From Isoetes taiwanensis (taxonomy: Eukaryota > Streptophyta > Lycopodiopsida > Isoetales > Isoetaceae): a stretch of 64,000 nt of DNA. Below the pieces are notes generated by a model. It searched no databases. It was not told the DNA's origin and worked only from the letters and a program-made list of their open reading frames with translations. A program made the translations under genes and the position numbers. Of this stretch, positions 32,191 to 42,486 are shown one piece after another; the first letter of the stretch is position 1; every line of letters starts with the position of its first letter. The stretch covers positions 17,104,003 to 17,168,002 of the forward strand of contig JAJEKV010000030.1 of assembly GCA_021234155.1 (NCBI GenBank), written 5' to 3'.

Positions 32191-33130
32191 AGTTGGTTTG
32201 AGAGAGTATGGCTTGTGGCCATATTATTTCATTGCAGAACACCAGCTTGTTTCTGCCTTTCCATATTCTCCAAAGAAGAATGTAAAAGCTCCAATGCCTG
32301 GGGGAGGCAGGAATAAAGAAGTCGGCTTCTGAACTGTCCAAAGATAGATTGAGCTGAAGAGCTTCAGATGCAATCTCAATTGTCCATTGGGACCAGAAAC
32401 ACGATCTGAAAAGATGTTCGTCATTTTCTGCATAAGAGAGGCATCTCGGACAAATATTAGTAGCTGAGAAGTTGCAGTTAAAGCGCTTGCAATTGGTGGC
32501 TAAACTTTTATGCCACAGTTGCCAAATGAAAGCTTTGATTTTTGGATTAATTGGAGACTTCCAGAGGTGTATGAGATTGGATCTGCAACGTTCATAAGAT
32601 AGTCCCCACTTAAGGTGGATACTCATTGTTTGATTTCTCAATAAGTACTTGTAGGCATCCTTGACTTTGAAGAGGAGTCTCCCTTTAAACTGCCAAGTGA
32701 TGTCACTGTTGTTCCAATCTGCATGAGCAATATAGCTAAGAACAGCATTATACAGAGATCTGCTGCTTTCATCTTCATATTTAATAATTGACAGATCAAA
32801 AGGAATAGGGCCATTATCATCAAACAGATGTGAGATTTTAATCAAACCTTTATCTTGCCATAATTTCGCTTGATCTGGAAAATTCCTGATAAGACAATGT
32901 ATGCTGTTTTCTCCAAGGAGATAAGGGTTCCAAAAAATATATTGAGAGGGAGAGATACCTTTCTTCCAAGAAAACATGCCTTTTACCTGCTGCCAAGCCT
33001 TTAACCATTTTCGGATTAAAGGAGGAGTGTTGGAGGGGATCTTTAAGTCAAAAAAGGCAGCATCAGGGAGCACCATTTTGATATTCCAGCCATATGGTTT
33101 GCATTTGAGGATATAGTGCTTGATTAGCAC
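32156..33130 (-). CDS. LINE ORF2, C-terminal zinc-binding region (zf-RVT type)
   Basis: This frame holds the C-terminal third of ORF2. The typical plant LINE zinc-binding reverse-transcriptase segment reads NLIHLWKSPINPKIKAFIWQ, LWHKSLATNCKRFNC and ICPRCLSYAENDEHLFRSC, followed by a Trp-rich end (HWSFYILLWRIWKGRNKLVF). The pattern CPxCx(7)ExxxHLFxxC is conserved in these elements. It is separated from the RT frame by frameshifts and a stop between about 33385 and 33130. Confidence 0.85.
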   Translation of the reverse strand: MLIKHYILKCKPYGWNIKMVLPDAAFFDLKIPSNTPPLIRKWLKAWQQVKGMFSWKKGISPSQYIFWNPYLLGENSIHCLIRNFPDQAKLWQDKGLIKISHLFDDNGPIPFDLSIIKYEDESSRSLYNAVLSYIAHADWNNSDITWQFKGRLLFKVKDAYKYLLRNQTMSIHLKWGLSYERCRSNLIHLWKSPINPKIKAFIWQLWHKSLATNCKRFNCNFSATNICPRCLSYAENDEHLFRSCFWSQWTIEIASEALQLNLSLDSSEADFFIPASPRHWSFYILLWRIWKGRNKLVFCNEIIWPQAILSQTNYDVSWIYKINS

Positions 33131-33329
33131 AAACTACCGGATCTTTGTATTTTATCCGGTGATGGCTTTAAAGAAATATTTGCTGCCCGGGCTACCGTGA
33201 TGCTTCTCAATGTTGATAATGCCTGACCACCTTCGGACTTGGATTTGCAAAGACTCTTCCATAGAGACGGAGTCCAAATTTTCTATTGCGCCACGAAATA
33301 AACCTTCCAAGAATACCTTTGAAGTTTCT

Positions 33330-35171
33330 TCAGACCTTCTTAGGAGCAAGGATGAAGGAAGATTGGTAAACATGAGATGAGGCAATGACAGAATTAGCTA
33401 AAATTGCCCGGCCTGCCTTGGAAAGGAATCTTGAATTGAGGGTGTCAACTTTATGGTAGAATTTCTCAATAATGCTATTCCAAAGGTCTGCAGCATTGGA
33501 ACGGATGGCAAAAGGAATGCCTAACAACTTGGAATGAACATTTGAAGGGCTGAAACTGCACTCAAGAATGGAGGCGGCTTGAGTGCCCAGATCAGGGTCA
33601 TGAGAGGTAATCTTGGATTTGTTCGGGTTAATATTACAGCCAGAAAGTTTACCAAAGGCATGTAAAATCCCCTTGGTCTGATTGATTGATTGGAGGTCCA
33701 TAGATAGAAGGATAAATGTGTCATCTGCAAAATGCCCATTAAGGAATTGGTCAGCAATATCATTTGCAGGGAGATACAAACCTGTTATTGTGCCTTCTTC
33801 TTTTGCTGCCTGTAAACTGCTGTGAAGAGCTTCCATCACTATAATAAAAAGAAAAGGGGCCAAGGGACAACCCTGCTTAACTCCTCTTTTGATGTTGAAG
33901 AAGGGGCTGCATTCACCATTAATGAGTACTGAGGAGGAGGAGTTATTGAGAATTGCAGAGAAAATATTGATTGAGCTGATATTGAATCCGAGTTTACTGC
34001 AACACAGCTTAAGAAAATCCCAGTTGACCATATCAAAAGCTTTGGTGATATCAAGCTTAAGGAGTGCAATCTCTTGCTTGGTATCTTTTGCCCATCTGAG
34101 GCCAAGGGTGGCAGTAACAACATTATCAAGAATGTTTCTTCCTTTCAAGTATGCCGATTGGCTATGACTTATAATATTGTCCAGAATCTTTTTCAGCCTT
34201 TGAGTAATAGCACCTGAAATAATCTTGTACATAACATTAGTAAGAGATATAGGTCTGTAATCCGAAAAGGAAACAGGTTCGGGAATCTTGGGGATCAAAG
34301 TGATGAAGCTGGTGTTGATTCTGTTATCCATTTGCTTCCTTATAATAAACTCATTGGCAATATTTTGAATGTAAAGTCCCATAAAGTCCCATGTAGCTTT
34401 GAAGAACTCAGCTGGAAGGCCGTCTGGTCTAGGAGATTTGCCATTCTTCATATCGTGGATCACTTTGCCAAGCTCCTCCAAAGAGAACAAACTTGTTAGA
34501 GCAATATTCTGATCATGAGTGACTATTTCCTCGTTCTCACTTTCTTCCTGATAGGAGACAGATGTGGTACCCATAATATTAGTAAAGTGATTTGTGGCAG
34601 CAGCTTTTAGGTTGCCATCTCCAGTAATCTTAGTGCCATTCACCATAATCTCATCAATTTGATTTCTTCTAGTTCTGCCCTTGGCCTTAACAAAGAAATA
34701 TTTTGAGTGAGCTCTTTCATCCTCCTTAAGCTCGATGATCTTTGATTTGAGTCTCCAACCCGCTGCAATACTTAATTCTTCAGCCTCGATTTCTTGACTA
34801 ATTCTGTTGTAATCTTCCCCTACAGTATTCGGGAGAGTATTTCTAAGATTGTTCAAATGAGCTGTCTTGGCCAAGTGGATCTCCTTTCCCCAAGTCTTGA
34901 GCTTATCCTTGATTAACTTGGCTGTATTACACCACCAAGACATCCAACCATAGCTGCCGTAGGGTTTTTCTGTGGAGTCAATCAAATCCGAAATGATATC
35001 CCTAAAGTCAGGATGTTTGATCAGCTGGGTATTTAATTTGAAGTAGGAATTCCTTTTGGTGGTGACTCCATTGCTCCTATGAATGGAGATGAGCTGAGGA
35101 AAGTGGTCTGCGAGTGTATAACCATTCAGGTTCGTGACTCTGCTACTTGAATTCCAGAGGTTTTCACTCAA
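33330..35171 (-). CDS. LINE ORF2, reverse transcriptase region
   Basis: A 613-codon frame carries the RT domain. Motifs seen are NGKSPRPDGLPAEFFKATW, SFITLIPKIPEP...SDYRPISLTN, SQSAYLKGRNILDNV, the first catalytic Asp in LLKLDITKAFDMVNW, RGVKQGCPLAPFLF, and the catalytic pair in HFADDTF (FADD where most have YADD). The frame begins inside the linker after the endonuclease (FYLSENLW upstream in another frame). It ends by frameshift near 33370, after SSFILAPKK. This enzyme would copy the element RNA at the nicked target. Confidence 0.9.
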   Translation of the reverse strand: MSENLWNSSSRVTNLNGYTLADHFPQLISIHRSNGVTTKRNSYFKLNTQLIKHPDFRDIISDLIDSTEKPYGSYGWMSWWCNTAKLIKDKLKTWGKEIHLAKTAHLNNLRNTLPNTVGEDYNRISQEIEAEELSIAAGWRLKSKIIELKEDERAHSKYFFVKAKGRTRRNQIDEIMVNGTKITGDGNLKAAATNHFTNIMGTTSVSYQEESENEEIVTHDQNIALTSLFSLEELGKVIHDMKNGKSPRPDGLPAEFFKATWDFMGLYIQNIANEFIIRKQMDNRINTSFITLIPKIPEPVSFSDYRPISLTNVMYKIISGAITQRLKKILDNIISHSQSAYLKGRNILDNVVTATLGLRWAKDTKQEIALLKLDITKAFDMVNWDFLKLCCSKLGFNISSINIFSAILNNSSSSVLINGECSPFFNIKRGVKQGCPLAPFLFIIVMEALHSSLQAAKEEGTITGLYLPANDIADQFLNGHFADDTFILLSMDLQSINQTKGILHAFGKLSGCNINPNKSKITSHDPDLGTQAASILECSFSPSNVHSKLLGIPFAIRSNAADLWNSIIEKFYHKVDTLNSRFLSKAGRAILANSVIASSHVYQSSFILAPKKV

Positions 35172-35223
35172 ATAGAATCTATCATGAAGGCAGCAGATCG
35201 GATTGATTCATCGTCGGACGTAA

Positions 35224-35791
35224 TTAAAAATCATTCGAGGAGGTTCTAGCTAAGGTAAGGTTATTGGTGGAGATCAAATCAGACCAGGAGTTGAATTCAT
35301 CCGAGGGGAGGGGCCTGAAGTTACTATTTTTCATAAAACTATGAGTGACCATGTTGAAATCACCTCCCATAATGATTTCATCCGCCTCGACATTGCTGAA
35401 ACTATTTCTGATTTTGTTCCAAAGATCAGTCCTCTCAGCAGGGTTGTTGTGAGCATAAATATTGATAATGGCGAATTTAAGATTGTCGAGCTTGAAAATA
35501 AGAATTTGCCATCTGCCTGAGTCATCATTCATCATATACTGATCAGTTATGCTAAGACTCTTTTCCAATGATTGCAATTCCCCGAAATATTGGTGAAAGG
35601 GCCCAAGTTTCCATGCCTGGAGGGAGAGTTCTAGCAATTTTAGAGCTGTAATCAGCATCATGCAACTTATGCTCTTGAATGAGAAGAAAATCAGGGATAA
35701 GGGAGGATAGGCAGACCTTCAGTCTATCCCTTTTACTGGAATCATTAATTCCTTGTAGATTCCAGGTAATGATTTTAAGAGAACTATTCAT
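35224..35791 (-). pseudogene. LINE ORF2, apurinic-type endonuclease (frameshifted)
   Basis: ORF2 starts at Met 35791, in an ATGAATAG overlap with the ORF1 stop, an arrangement seen in other L1 elements and suited to reinitiation. The first frame gives LKIITWNLQGINDSSKRD and FLLIQEHKLHD, the endonuclease motifs with catalytic Asn and Glu. After an extra A in GGAAAAGAG near 35563 the second frame continues LSITDQYMMNDD, FAIINIYAHNNP, EIIMGGDFNMV. The C-terminal histidine motif region is broken by a TAA at 35224 and another shift before RFYLSENLW. The endonuclease would nick the target; this copy is inactive. Confidence 0.85.
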
Positions 35792-37973
35792 TTTGGATAA
35801 TAGGAAGTTTATAAGGAGAGGGATGCTCCCTTGGACTTCTTCTAACAGGGGTCTTATAGTCAGCAGAATTGGTAAGTTGGTTTCTTTTCTTCTTCCTGCT
35901 GATGACTTGGTTCCATTCCTGCTCTGAAGGGATCTCTTGGATAGTAACTTTTTGCTGCTGCTCAGCTTTGCTGCAGGAGGTTAACAGATTGGAGTAGTCT
36001 TGGTACCTCTCACAGAAGCTCATAATAAGGTTCTTGAGGTGGGGATCAAACTGAGCCTTCACGTTAAGCATGTTTGGGAGATCCGATTGGATAGGTCTGC
36101 GCGGTTTGTTAAAGTCCAGAGTTAAAATGGGAGGGTTCTGATCTGGGCAGGAGTGATCTATGTTCGAGCCTCTAATAACTTCAGCAGGGGGGGTAACAAA
36201 GGGCACAGCTGGGATATTACGGCTGCTAGCTTTTCCTTTTTCTGCCTCCTGGGGGGTACTCTCATTCAGATTAGATTTTTTTATCCAAACCCGTTTGACC
36301 TCATGATGGGCAGTTGTGCTCTTGTTTGCAGATTCTATGACTTCCTCAGTTTTAAGGCCAGAGAGGGGGGTATTACTTAAATTGATCAGAATTTCTAAGT
36401 TTTTGTGATGGGATGTTTTGATGCTAACCGAAGGAGACCAGTCAGAAGATATGGGTTTGGAAAGGCATATGGAAGGAAAATTGGTTTGGGGGATACTGAT
36501 ATCAAGAACATGGCCGAGATGATTGCCTATGGCTCTGAGGTGATTCGAGGTCCATAAGGAGGGGGGAAGATTCGGGAATTTAGCCCAGGTGACAATAGAA
36601 ATGTTAGAGTGGTCTCCTGGGGTGAATTCGGGGAACCATTTCATGATGTAGACAAGATGCTTGCCAAAAGAATTAATTTTCCTTTTGAGCACATTATTGG
36701 CATAGATGCTATCTTGGCAAATAACTTGGTAGGTCTTGGCATCCAATTTCAGAATGGAGGCAATTTTACAGTGATGAATCTTGGAAATATAAAACTTGAC
36801 AACACTTGGAGCAGGGCAGGAGGCCGGAAAATGAATGATGAGGCCTCTATCTAAAAAAATGTTGGAAGCAGAGTGGTCACGGATAGAGGAGAGATCAAGA
36901 AGAGCGGGATTTTCTGTCAGAACAGGAACCTGTTTCTCTGCAGCAGGATTAGTACATTCCTGATAACTTTTTCCAATATTTTTATTTTTAACAGAAGCTT
37001 TAGAGATAGAAATTTGCACAATATCAGAGTAAGAGATGTTACTTTTTATCTTATCTGCCTTGCCAAGAATCGGGACCTCCACCTGCACCTTGTTTTCTTT
37101 TTCCTTGTACTTGATCTCGTTGAGATTAGCTTCCTTGAGTTTGGTGCAGTTTGGGCAGGTACAATTGGCAGCTTCTTCAGGAATAAAATACCCATTCTTG
37201 TCTATGCATTTGCAGCCGGTTGAGCTAGAGTACGGCATCTCGCTGATCAGAAATTTTGCTTTGGTATCTTCAAGGGAGACCACTGCATCGGGAATGGCTG
37301 CCTCTGTATATTCTTTGAAATCTTTGTTCCATTTTCCGGCTACAGAAGGGAAAGATTCAGCCCAAATTTCCACCATTTTAAAGGATACTTTGTTCCAACC
37401 ATCTTCAGAGCATAGATTCTGATAACATTTGTTAGCTCTTGCTATAAGTTCATCCATAGTAGTTCGGAAAACCCCATTTTTCAGACTGCAGCAATTCTGG
37501 GAAGAGTGGCCTAACTTGATTGTCATTTTAGATGTGAGCAGAAGGTCGAGATGCTGGATTTTGTTCAGGGTGTTGAGGGCAAATCTCTTGTCATCGGACC
37601 TGCCTGTAGAGAAATCAGACTCATTTTTCCCCTGTTCTTCGAAAGCTTGAGAAATTTCCCCGTCCTTCATCAGATCCATGATGATGGCTGTAGCATTTTG
37701 CTGGGTTTTTAGAAGATTGAATAGGGCATCGAGCTTCTTAATCTGATTCCAGTCACTGTCTTTATCATGCTCGAGCTTGGCAATATACCTGATATCGATT
37801 TTTTCCCCAGGCTTGAAAGCAAGGCCTTTTACTCTGGAAGAAGACGCTTGATCCCTGGCAGACATGGCTGGATTAGCTCTAATCGAACTTGGGCGGATCT
37901 CGCGAGTCGGGTTACGGAGGCTAAGAGAATTTCTGAAAAGAAGGGGTCTGGAGAAGATTTTGGAGAAAGACAT
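35784..37973 (-). CDS. LINE ORF1 protein (729 aa)
   Basis: The frame is fully open. The N-terminal half (residues about 40-330) is hydrophilic, helical and unrecognised, with a Cys cluster GCKCIDKNG...NCTCPNCTK near residues 260-285. Residues about 370-540 resemble the DUF4283-like RNA-binding domain of plant LINE and retrotransposon gag-type proteins (GLIIHFPASCPAPSV, KLDAKTYQVICQDS, WFPEFTPGD, TWAKFPNLPPSLWTSNHLRA, IGNHLGHVLDIS). The tail is basic and Pro-rich (ISRKKKRNQ). No CCHC knuckle follows the DUF4283-like domain, unlike most relatives. At 729 aa it is long for a plant ORF1. It likely packages the element RNA. Confidence 0.85.
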   Translation of the reverse strand: MSFSKIFSRPLLFRNSLSLRNPTREIRPSSIRANPAMSARDQASSSRVKGLAFKPGEKIDIRYIAKLEHDKDSDWNQIKKLDALFNLLKTQQNATAIIMDLMKDGEISQAFEEQGKNESDFSTGRSDDKRFALNTLNKIQHLDLLLTSKMTIKLGHSSQNCCSLKNGVFRTTMDELIARANKCYQNLCSEDGWNKVSFKMVEIWAESFPSVAGKWNKDFKEYTEAAIPDAVVSLEDTKAKFLISEMPYSSSTGCKCIDKNGYFIPEEAANCTCPNCTKLKEANLNEIKYKEKENKVQVEVPILGKADKIKSNISYSDIVQISISKASVKNKNIGKSYQECTNPAAEKQVPVLTENPALLDLSSIRDHSASNIFLDRGLIIHFPASCPAPSVVKFYISKIHHCKIASILKLDAKTYQVICQDSIYANNVLKRKINSFGKHLVYIMKWFPEFTPGDHSNISIVTWAKFPNLPPSLWTSNHLRAIGNHLGHVLDISIPQTNFPSICLSKPISSDWSPSVSIKTSHHKNLEILINLSNTPLSGLKTEEVIESANKSTTAHHEVKRVWIKKSNLNESTPQEAEKGKASSRNIPAVPFVTPPAEVIRGSNIDHSCPDQNPPILTLDFNKPRRPIQSDLPNMLNVKAQFDPHLKNLIMSFCERYQDYSNLLTSCSKAEQQQKVTIQEIPSEQEWNQVISRKKKRNQLTNSADYKTPVRRSPREHPSPYKLPIIQNE

Positions 37974-38232
37974 GGCTGAGAGGAAAGTTCGGGAAGGGTC
38001 AAATCAAGGGAGGCAGAGGGTACTAGATAGGGCTTACAGGCCCTACCCAAAATCTATCATTGAAAGGGATGGGGGGTAGCAGGAGGGGAAATGGCGCAGA
38101 AAACAAGAAAGCAAGAAAGACAGGGGAGAGCCAACAGATGCTGACAGGAGACACAGACTAGGGGACTGCGGCTAAATTCTAAAATACTGGGAAGACAGGA
38201 AGAAAAATATTGGGCTAAAGAAACTCAAGAAA

Positions 38233-38625
38233 CTAATTAGCTATAGAAAACCTCCAAACCACTGTGTCAATATCTGGAATGGTTCTTGCTGGCTCCATAT
38301 CGAAGAACGTAGCCCAGTGGTAAATTGGCTCGACCCCAAAATCCACTGGACAATTCATGAGAAAGAGGTTTCTTTCGAAATTGTTTCCCAAGCTCAGGAA
38401 GGGCTGTGAATTGTGCGTGGTAACCCTTATGGATCCTTCCCTGTCAAAGCAAAGGATGCACAGGTAGAAGAAGTTAAAACTAATTCTGCAAAAACCAACT
38501 CTGGATCTAGTTTCGAAGGCTAATCTGATCAAATTTTCAACAATCAACACCGAATCTTGACGATCCCAAGGAATTTGAGGGAACCCCAACCCCTGGAGAA
38601 CAGCCTCTAGCAAGGCCTCATCCAT
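38233..38625 (-). CDS. Extra 5' ORF of the LINE (130 aa from first internal Met)
   Basis: This frame is open from the LINE 5' end (38729) to a stop at 38233, 260 bp before ORF1. I took the first Met inside the element (38625, MDEALLEAVLQGLGFPQIPW). An earlier Met at 38733 lies in the target duplication, so it is not part of the element. The sequence reads like a folded protein (DSVLIVENLIRLAFETRS, GSIRVTTHNSQPFLSLGNNF, VEPIYHWATFFDMEPA) and is not low complexity. I do not recognise it. Plant L1 elements usually have two ORFs. This may be an ORF0-like gene or a captured host exon. Confidence 0.45.
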   Translation of the reverse strand: MDEALLEAVLQGLGFPQIPWDRQDSVLIVENLIRLAFETRSRVGFCRISFNFFYLCILCFDREGSIRVTTHNSQPFLSLGNNFERNLFLMNCPVDFGVEPIYHWATFFDMEPARTIPDIDTVVWRFSIAN

Positions 38626-38729
38626 CAGGGCTGTAGAATTCTTTGCAAGTCCTTGGAGAGTTGGGTCGGTGAGGGAAGGCGCGAGCGGTAAGCGCCTCAA
38701 CGTCCATTTTTTCGGAAGACATTTCAACC

Positions 38730-38746
38730 GCATAGGAACCACTTTG
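38730..38746. repeat. Target-site duplication, right (17 bp)
   Basis: Identical to 31519-31535; it marks the 5' end of the LINE. Confidence 0.95.
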
Positions 38747-39190
38747 ATCCGAGACCTCCATCGCAAGATAAAGTTATTTGAAGGCGATGCAAAAAAGGAA
38801 GCTTCTAAGAAAGCTTCATAATTAATGAGTTGCCACCTCACTATCTTTTCATTAAATAAGGATGACACCTCACCTCCTTTAATATAAAAAATTATAATTT
38901 AATAAGAAAATGAATGGCTAGGATTTCTCCTCCCCCTTTTGATCTAACGGTTAACATTGGTTGCACCAAATCCACTTTTGAGGAAGCTTCCTTGGACCTT
39001 CCTTATAAAAATCAAGGGCCGATTTTGCCTTCCCTTTTGATCCGATGGTCCAGGGATGTGTTGCATGCCCGCATGCATGGCCATGCATGCCCCATGCATG
39101 ACTCATCCATAATCCAATGGCTCACATCACGCCACTCAATCAATGCCCCCAATCCGATGGTAAAGAAGCGTGTTACATATTTTTAACATG
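38747..39190. repeat. Dispersed repeat D, copy 1, right part
   Basis: It continues the repeat interrupted by the LINE and matches 57640-57860 and 60330-60690. Shared landmarks are TGCCACCTCA, TTTAATATAAAAAATTA, TTTTGATCTAACGGTTA, GCACCAAATCCACTTTT, TTTTGATCCGATGG and a closing GCATGCATGCCCATGCATG-like block. Confidence 0.8.
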
Positions 39191-41354
39191 TCATATACAC
39201 CATGGGTACATCGTTTTCAAGGCACACATAGAATAATTTTATCAACTCATATGTAATTGTGTTTCAAATTTTTCTTTTTTCTTTTTTTTTTTTATTTTCT
39301 TGGTTCTCCGCCGCAATCTAAATGCAGCGGAGTGTGCCATGTGTAGCTATCCACGGCTGCAAGCAAACGGATTTACTTGGTTAGATAAGGACAAAACTTG
39401 ACAGTAGATAAGCTCTGTTCACCGCCATAGCCGTGGAGATCTTGGCATGCAAAGATATTTGTGCCATCCGGCAGAAAGAGTTCCGCTGCTGCTCCTTCCT
39501 TCGCTGCCGCTGCTTTGGTCATTTCTTTATGTGATTCTGGTTGCCGCATTTCTGGTTTCCATTTTGGTTTCTGCATTTCGTGTTACTTTTCCCAGGGCGT
39601 GATAAACTTCACGCTGTGCCTTCTACCTATGACGCGGATGCCAGAACTTCGCCAGAAATGATCTTACGGGACAAATAGGTGTGGCTCTTGTCGAGAATCA
39701 AATCGACCTGCTTGCTCCACAGTCCTCTGGCACTGATTCGAGTAGGCATCAAAGCTCCCTGCAAGAAACCCAGGCGATATTTCCCAAGCCAGGTACTGCT
39801 TTCATTCAATTTTGAGCTTCCGGATATAGAATCCACCACCTCTCTGGATCTCTTCCCAGCTTTTCAAATTTTCCTAAATAAACTTCGTGTTTGCATCACT
39901 CAAAAACATATTAGAGCCGGTATTCCTTCTTTCCTTGGTAATATCTAATTTCGTTCTTTAGTTCCGCAATAAATAATGTAAGGGAGAGAGTATTTGCTGC
40001 CTTTAGCAACCGAGAATCTGCAGACCTAAAGTAGCTTCATCTAGGTTACAGTTCTGAACTTGGTAGGAAGCCCGAATTTACAGCAAGTCATATTACGAGG
40101 GACAAACTAGCCCTACAAACGTATCTGCCAACATATTCCTTCTAGCATTCGAATAAGCCTGTGTGGCAATAATATAACAGGGTTACAGAGTAACTTCAGT
40201 AGTTTACAGCAGTTGGCAAGTTCTGAGGCTGGATCGTATCTTTGTGAAGTACCAATTCGAGAGGTTTTAGTTCAACGATCCCTTTGCATGTGTCGTTTTC
40301 TCTATTTGCTCTGGGCTTGCTCCAAGTATTCAGGGGTTTGGAACGATAATTCTCACTTCTTGCTTGAGCCATCTGTGATTTTGTTGTTTCGGGTTCACAG
40401 GTTATAATCCAAGCTTTGGTTCAATATCTCTGGAACAACGGTTCTGCGCTTTGACTACAACACGAAAAGGTATTGTCTTCCCCCTGTACCCTTTGAATCT
40501 TTTGTAGTTTTTTAAGTAGATATGTCTTTTTGGAATAGGAGATTCTAGTGTGTCTCATTTGATTTGGAGCTTCCAGCTTTTTCTGTTACTTTTTGCCTTT
40601 GATTCTTCAAATTGGCAATTCTCCTCCATGCTTGCGTTCTAGTGTAGAGACTCAAACTTCTTTGGAATAGCTTGATAATTTCTCAGATGCATGATTGATT
40701 TGCTAGGTTCTGCAAGGTGTCTAAGGATAAAATAGATTTACTATTGGCTTTCATTAGCCAAGGGCAGGTAGCTTTGCTTAAGGGTAGCTTTGCTTAATGC
40801 TTTCAGAATATACGAAACACCTTGAGATAGTAAGGTGTTGCTTTCACCGGAGTTTCCTTCTAGGTATGTCCCTGACATATATAGGCTGAGGCTAATGTGC
40901 AGGAGGATGCTCGCAATATGAAGTTATTGAGAATACATAATGACATGTGCAACAGAAAAAACAATTGTAGAAAATGAAAACAAGTGTAGACAACAAGTAT
41001 TGAAAATGGCACACATGTATAATGCACCAGATCATATCTTAAGCATGAATTACTTGGTGCTTGTGATTGACACATTTGTACGATTCATAATGCATTAACA
41101 ATTTATCTTGGTTGGGCTTTTTTACTGGTGTAAATGCAGAACAATAATTTCTCTAACTTGCGATCCACAAGTCTCTTTCTTGCAAAAATTTTTTACCATT
41201 GAGCTGAAGCATGAAGCATAATGCTGATTATAAATTTTGATGGCATTCGTTGAGGATCTGATAAAATCTTAGGGATTTTGGCAACATCAATTGAGGTTTG
41301 ACAATAATCCTATGGAACCAAGAAAAAGATGCTAAGTTTGAGTGTTTGATTAAC
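39191..41354. other. Long non-coding stretch, nothing recognised
   Basis: Several short frames exist (minus 39373-39576 and 39627-39839; plus 40213-40407), but none shows a domain, codon periodicity I can trust or a clear splice context. Ala-rich residues in the 39461-39576 area come from a GCTGCTGC-type stretch. Confidence 0.4.
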
Positions 41355-41613
41355 AAATATTTTCACACCATCACTTGAACTAGCCTTCTTGTTGTATCTA
41401 AATCATGTTGCATGTTTAATTGGCAACATTTCCACACCATTGTAACCCATGAATTAGCCTCTGTGTCATATCCAAATCATTCTGCATGTTTCATTGTCAA
41501 CATTCCCACTTCATAAACTCTTGAACTAGCCTCCTTGTTTTCAAATCATTTTGCATGTTGATTGACAACATTTTCTCACCTTCATAACCCCTGAACTAGC
41601 CTTTGTGTTGTAT
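41355..41613. repeat. Degenerate tandem repeat, about 72-bp unit, four copies
   Basis: Each unit carries CACACCAT/CACTTCAT, GAACTAGCCT, CAAATCAT, GCATGTT and TTG.CAACATT. Copies start near 41355, 41424, 41500 and 41570 and are diverged. From here to 42060 nothing else is recognised. Confidence 0.75.
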
Positions 41614-42063
41614 AGAAGTTCGTTCTAAATTAATGAGCGACTTTCTACAGGTCTAGGTCAAGTTTGGAAATTCTAATAAGAATATTTATGGGTGAACTAA
41701 GTTTAAATTTTGAGATAACAATTGGATCTAATAAAATGTTTCTGTCCATGGCTAATGACGTTTTTTTTCACTTGCACCTACGTTTCAAAAGCAAAACTAG
41801 AACTCTCTTAGATATGTTGTAACTTAAAATAAAGTAGCAAAACCAAAATACTTCCTCTTGAAATGTTGTAGCTTAAAATAAATCATGCATATATCATATA
41901 CTCCATTTTCACAACCCATCCAATGCCATGTAAACCACAACGAAACAACTAATGCGATCAAAGTGCATCAATATAACAACTACCATCGAGGTGAAGCAAG
42001 AATTAGCAAACACTAAAGTTATGAGGTTCCAAACTAATGAGTGAGTGAGTGAAGAGAAATGTT

Positions 42064-42085
42064 CGCGGCGGCCTTGGCCGCCGCG
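42064..42085. repeat. GC-rich stem-loop (10-bp arms, TT loop)
   Basis: CGCGGCGGCC, TT, then the exact inverse. It is strongly GC-rich against an AT-rich background and is followed by an (AT)n stretch. It could be the hairpin of a mobile-element end or a terminator-like structure. Confidence 0.85.
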
Positions 42086-42139
42086 ATAAATTTCTTGTAC
42101 ATATAATAATATATATATATCTGATCTATCTATGTTCTT

Positions 42140-42380
42140 ATGTTTCGCGCTTATCCGACCGTCCGTTCGAGATCCGACGGCTCACGTGGGTTTGGGACGT
42201 ATCCTACGGCCCAGATGGCCTGGGAGTTTACATATAGTATGTGTACCGCCATCCTACGGTCCAGATTGATCTAATCCTGACCGTCGGTCCGAGATCCGAC
42301 GACTCACGTGGCTTGGGGACACATCCTACGGTCCACGTGGCTTTGTGAATTATATGTAATAGATCCTACGGCTCATATTG
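42140..42380. repeat. Repeats of GATCCGACGGCTCACGTGG / ATCCTACGG
   Basis: Two long copies (CGAGATCCGACGGCTCACGT at about 42166; a near copy at about 42290) and several short ATCCTACGG(C/T)CCA motifs lie within 240 bp. The related ATCTAACGGTT and ATCCGATGG motifs occur in dispersed repeat D. These look like parts of short non-autonomous elements. Confidence 0.65.
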
Positions 42381-42486
42381 CTTTTATATGGTGAGATCTT
42401 GATTGTTGATCGAGTTTAAGATCCTAAGGCTCATATTGAATGCTCGTTCCTTAAGGAAAGGCTTTTAAAATATTTTAAATATGTTA

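Larger units (their letters stand above)
31536..38729 (-). mobile_element. Full-length L1-type LINE, 7.19 kb
   Basis: A perfect 17-bp duplication of the target bounds the element. The pre-insertion site can be recognised in related repeat copies. The element reads on the minus strand: 5' end at 38729, a 5' ORF, ORF1, ORF2 (endonuclease, reverse transcriptase, zinc-knuckle), a Cys-rich 3' ORF, a 3' UTR of about 300 bp and a short A-tail (the T7 at 31536-31542). ORF1 and the two extra ORFs are open. ORF2 has several frameshifts, so this copy cannot retrotranspose unaided. The intact target duplication suggests a fairly recent insertion. Confidence 0.93.

Noticed and set aside
33889-34167. Plus-strand frames within 33-38 kb
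   Set aside because: Antisense shadows of LINE ORF1 and ORF2, which carry the recognised domains.
38233-38868. A 211-codon gene starting at 38868
   Set aside because: The upstream part lies outside the LINE and crosses the target duplication, so only the part from 38729 downward belongs to the element.
42064-42085. Geminivirus-type replication-origin hairpin
   Set aside because: The loop is only TT and lacks the nonanucleotide; there is no Rep-like gene nearby.
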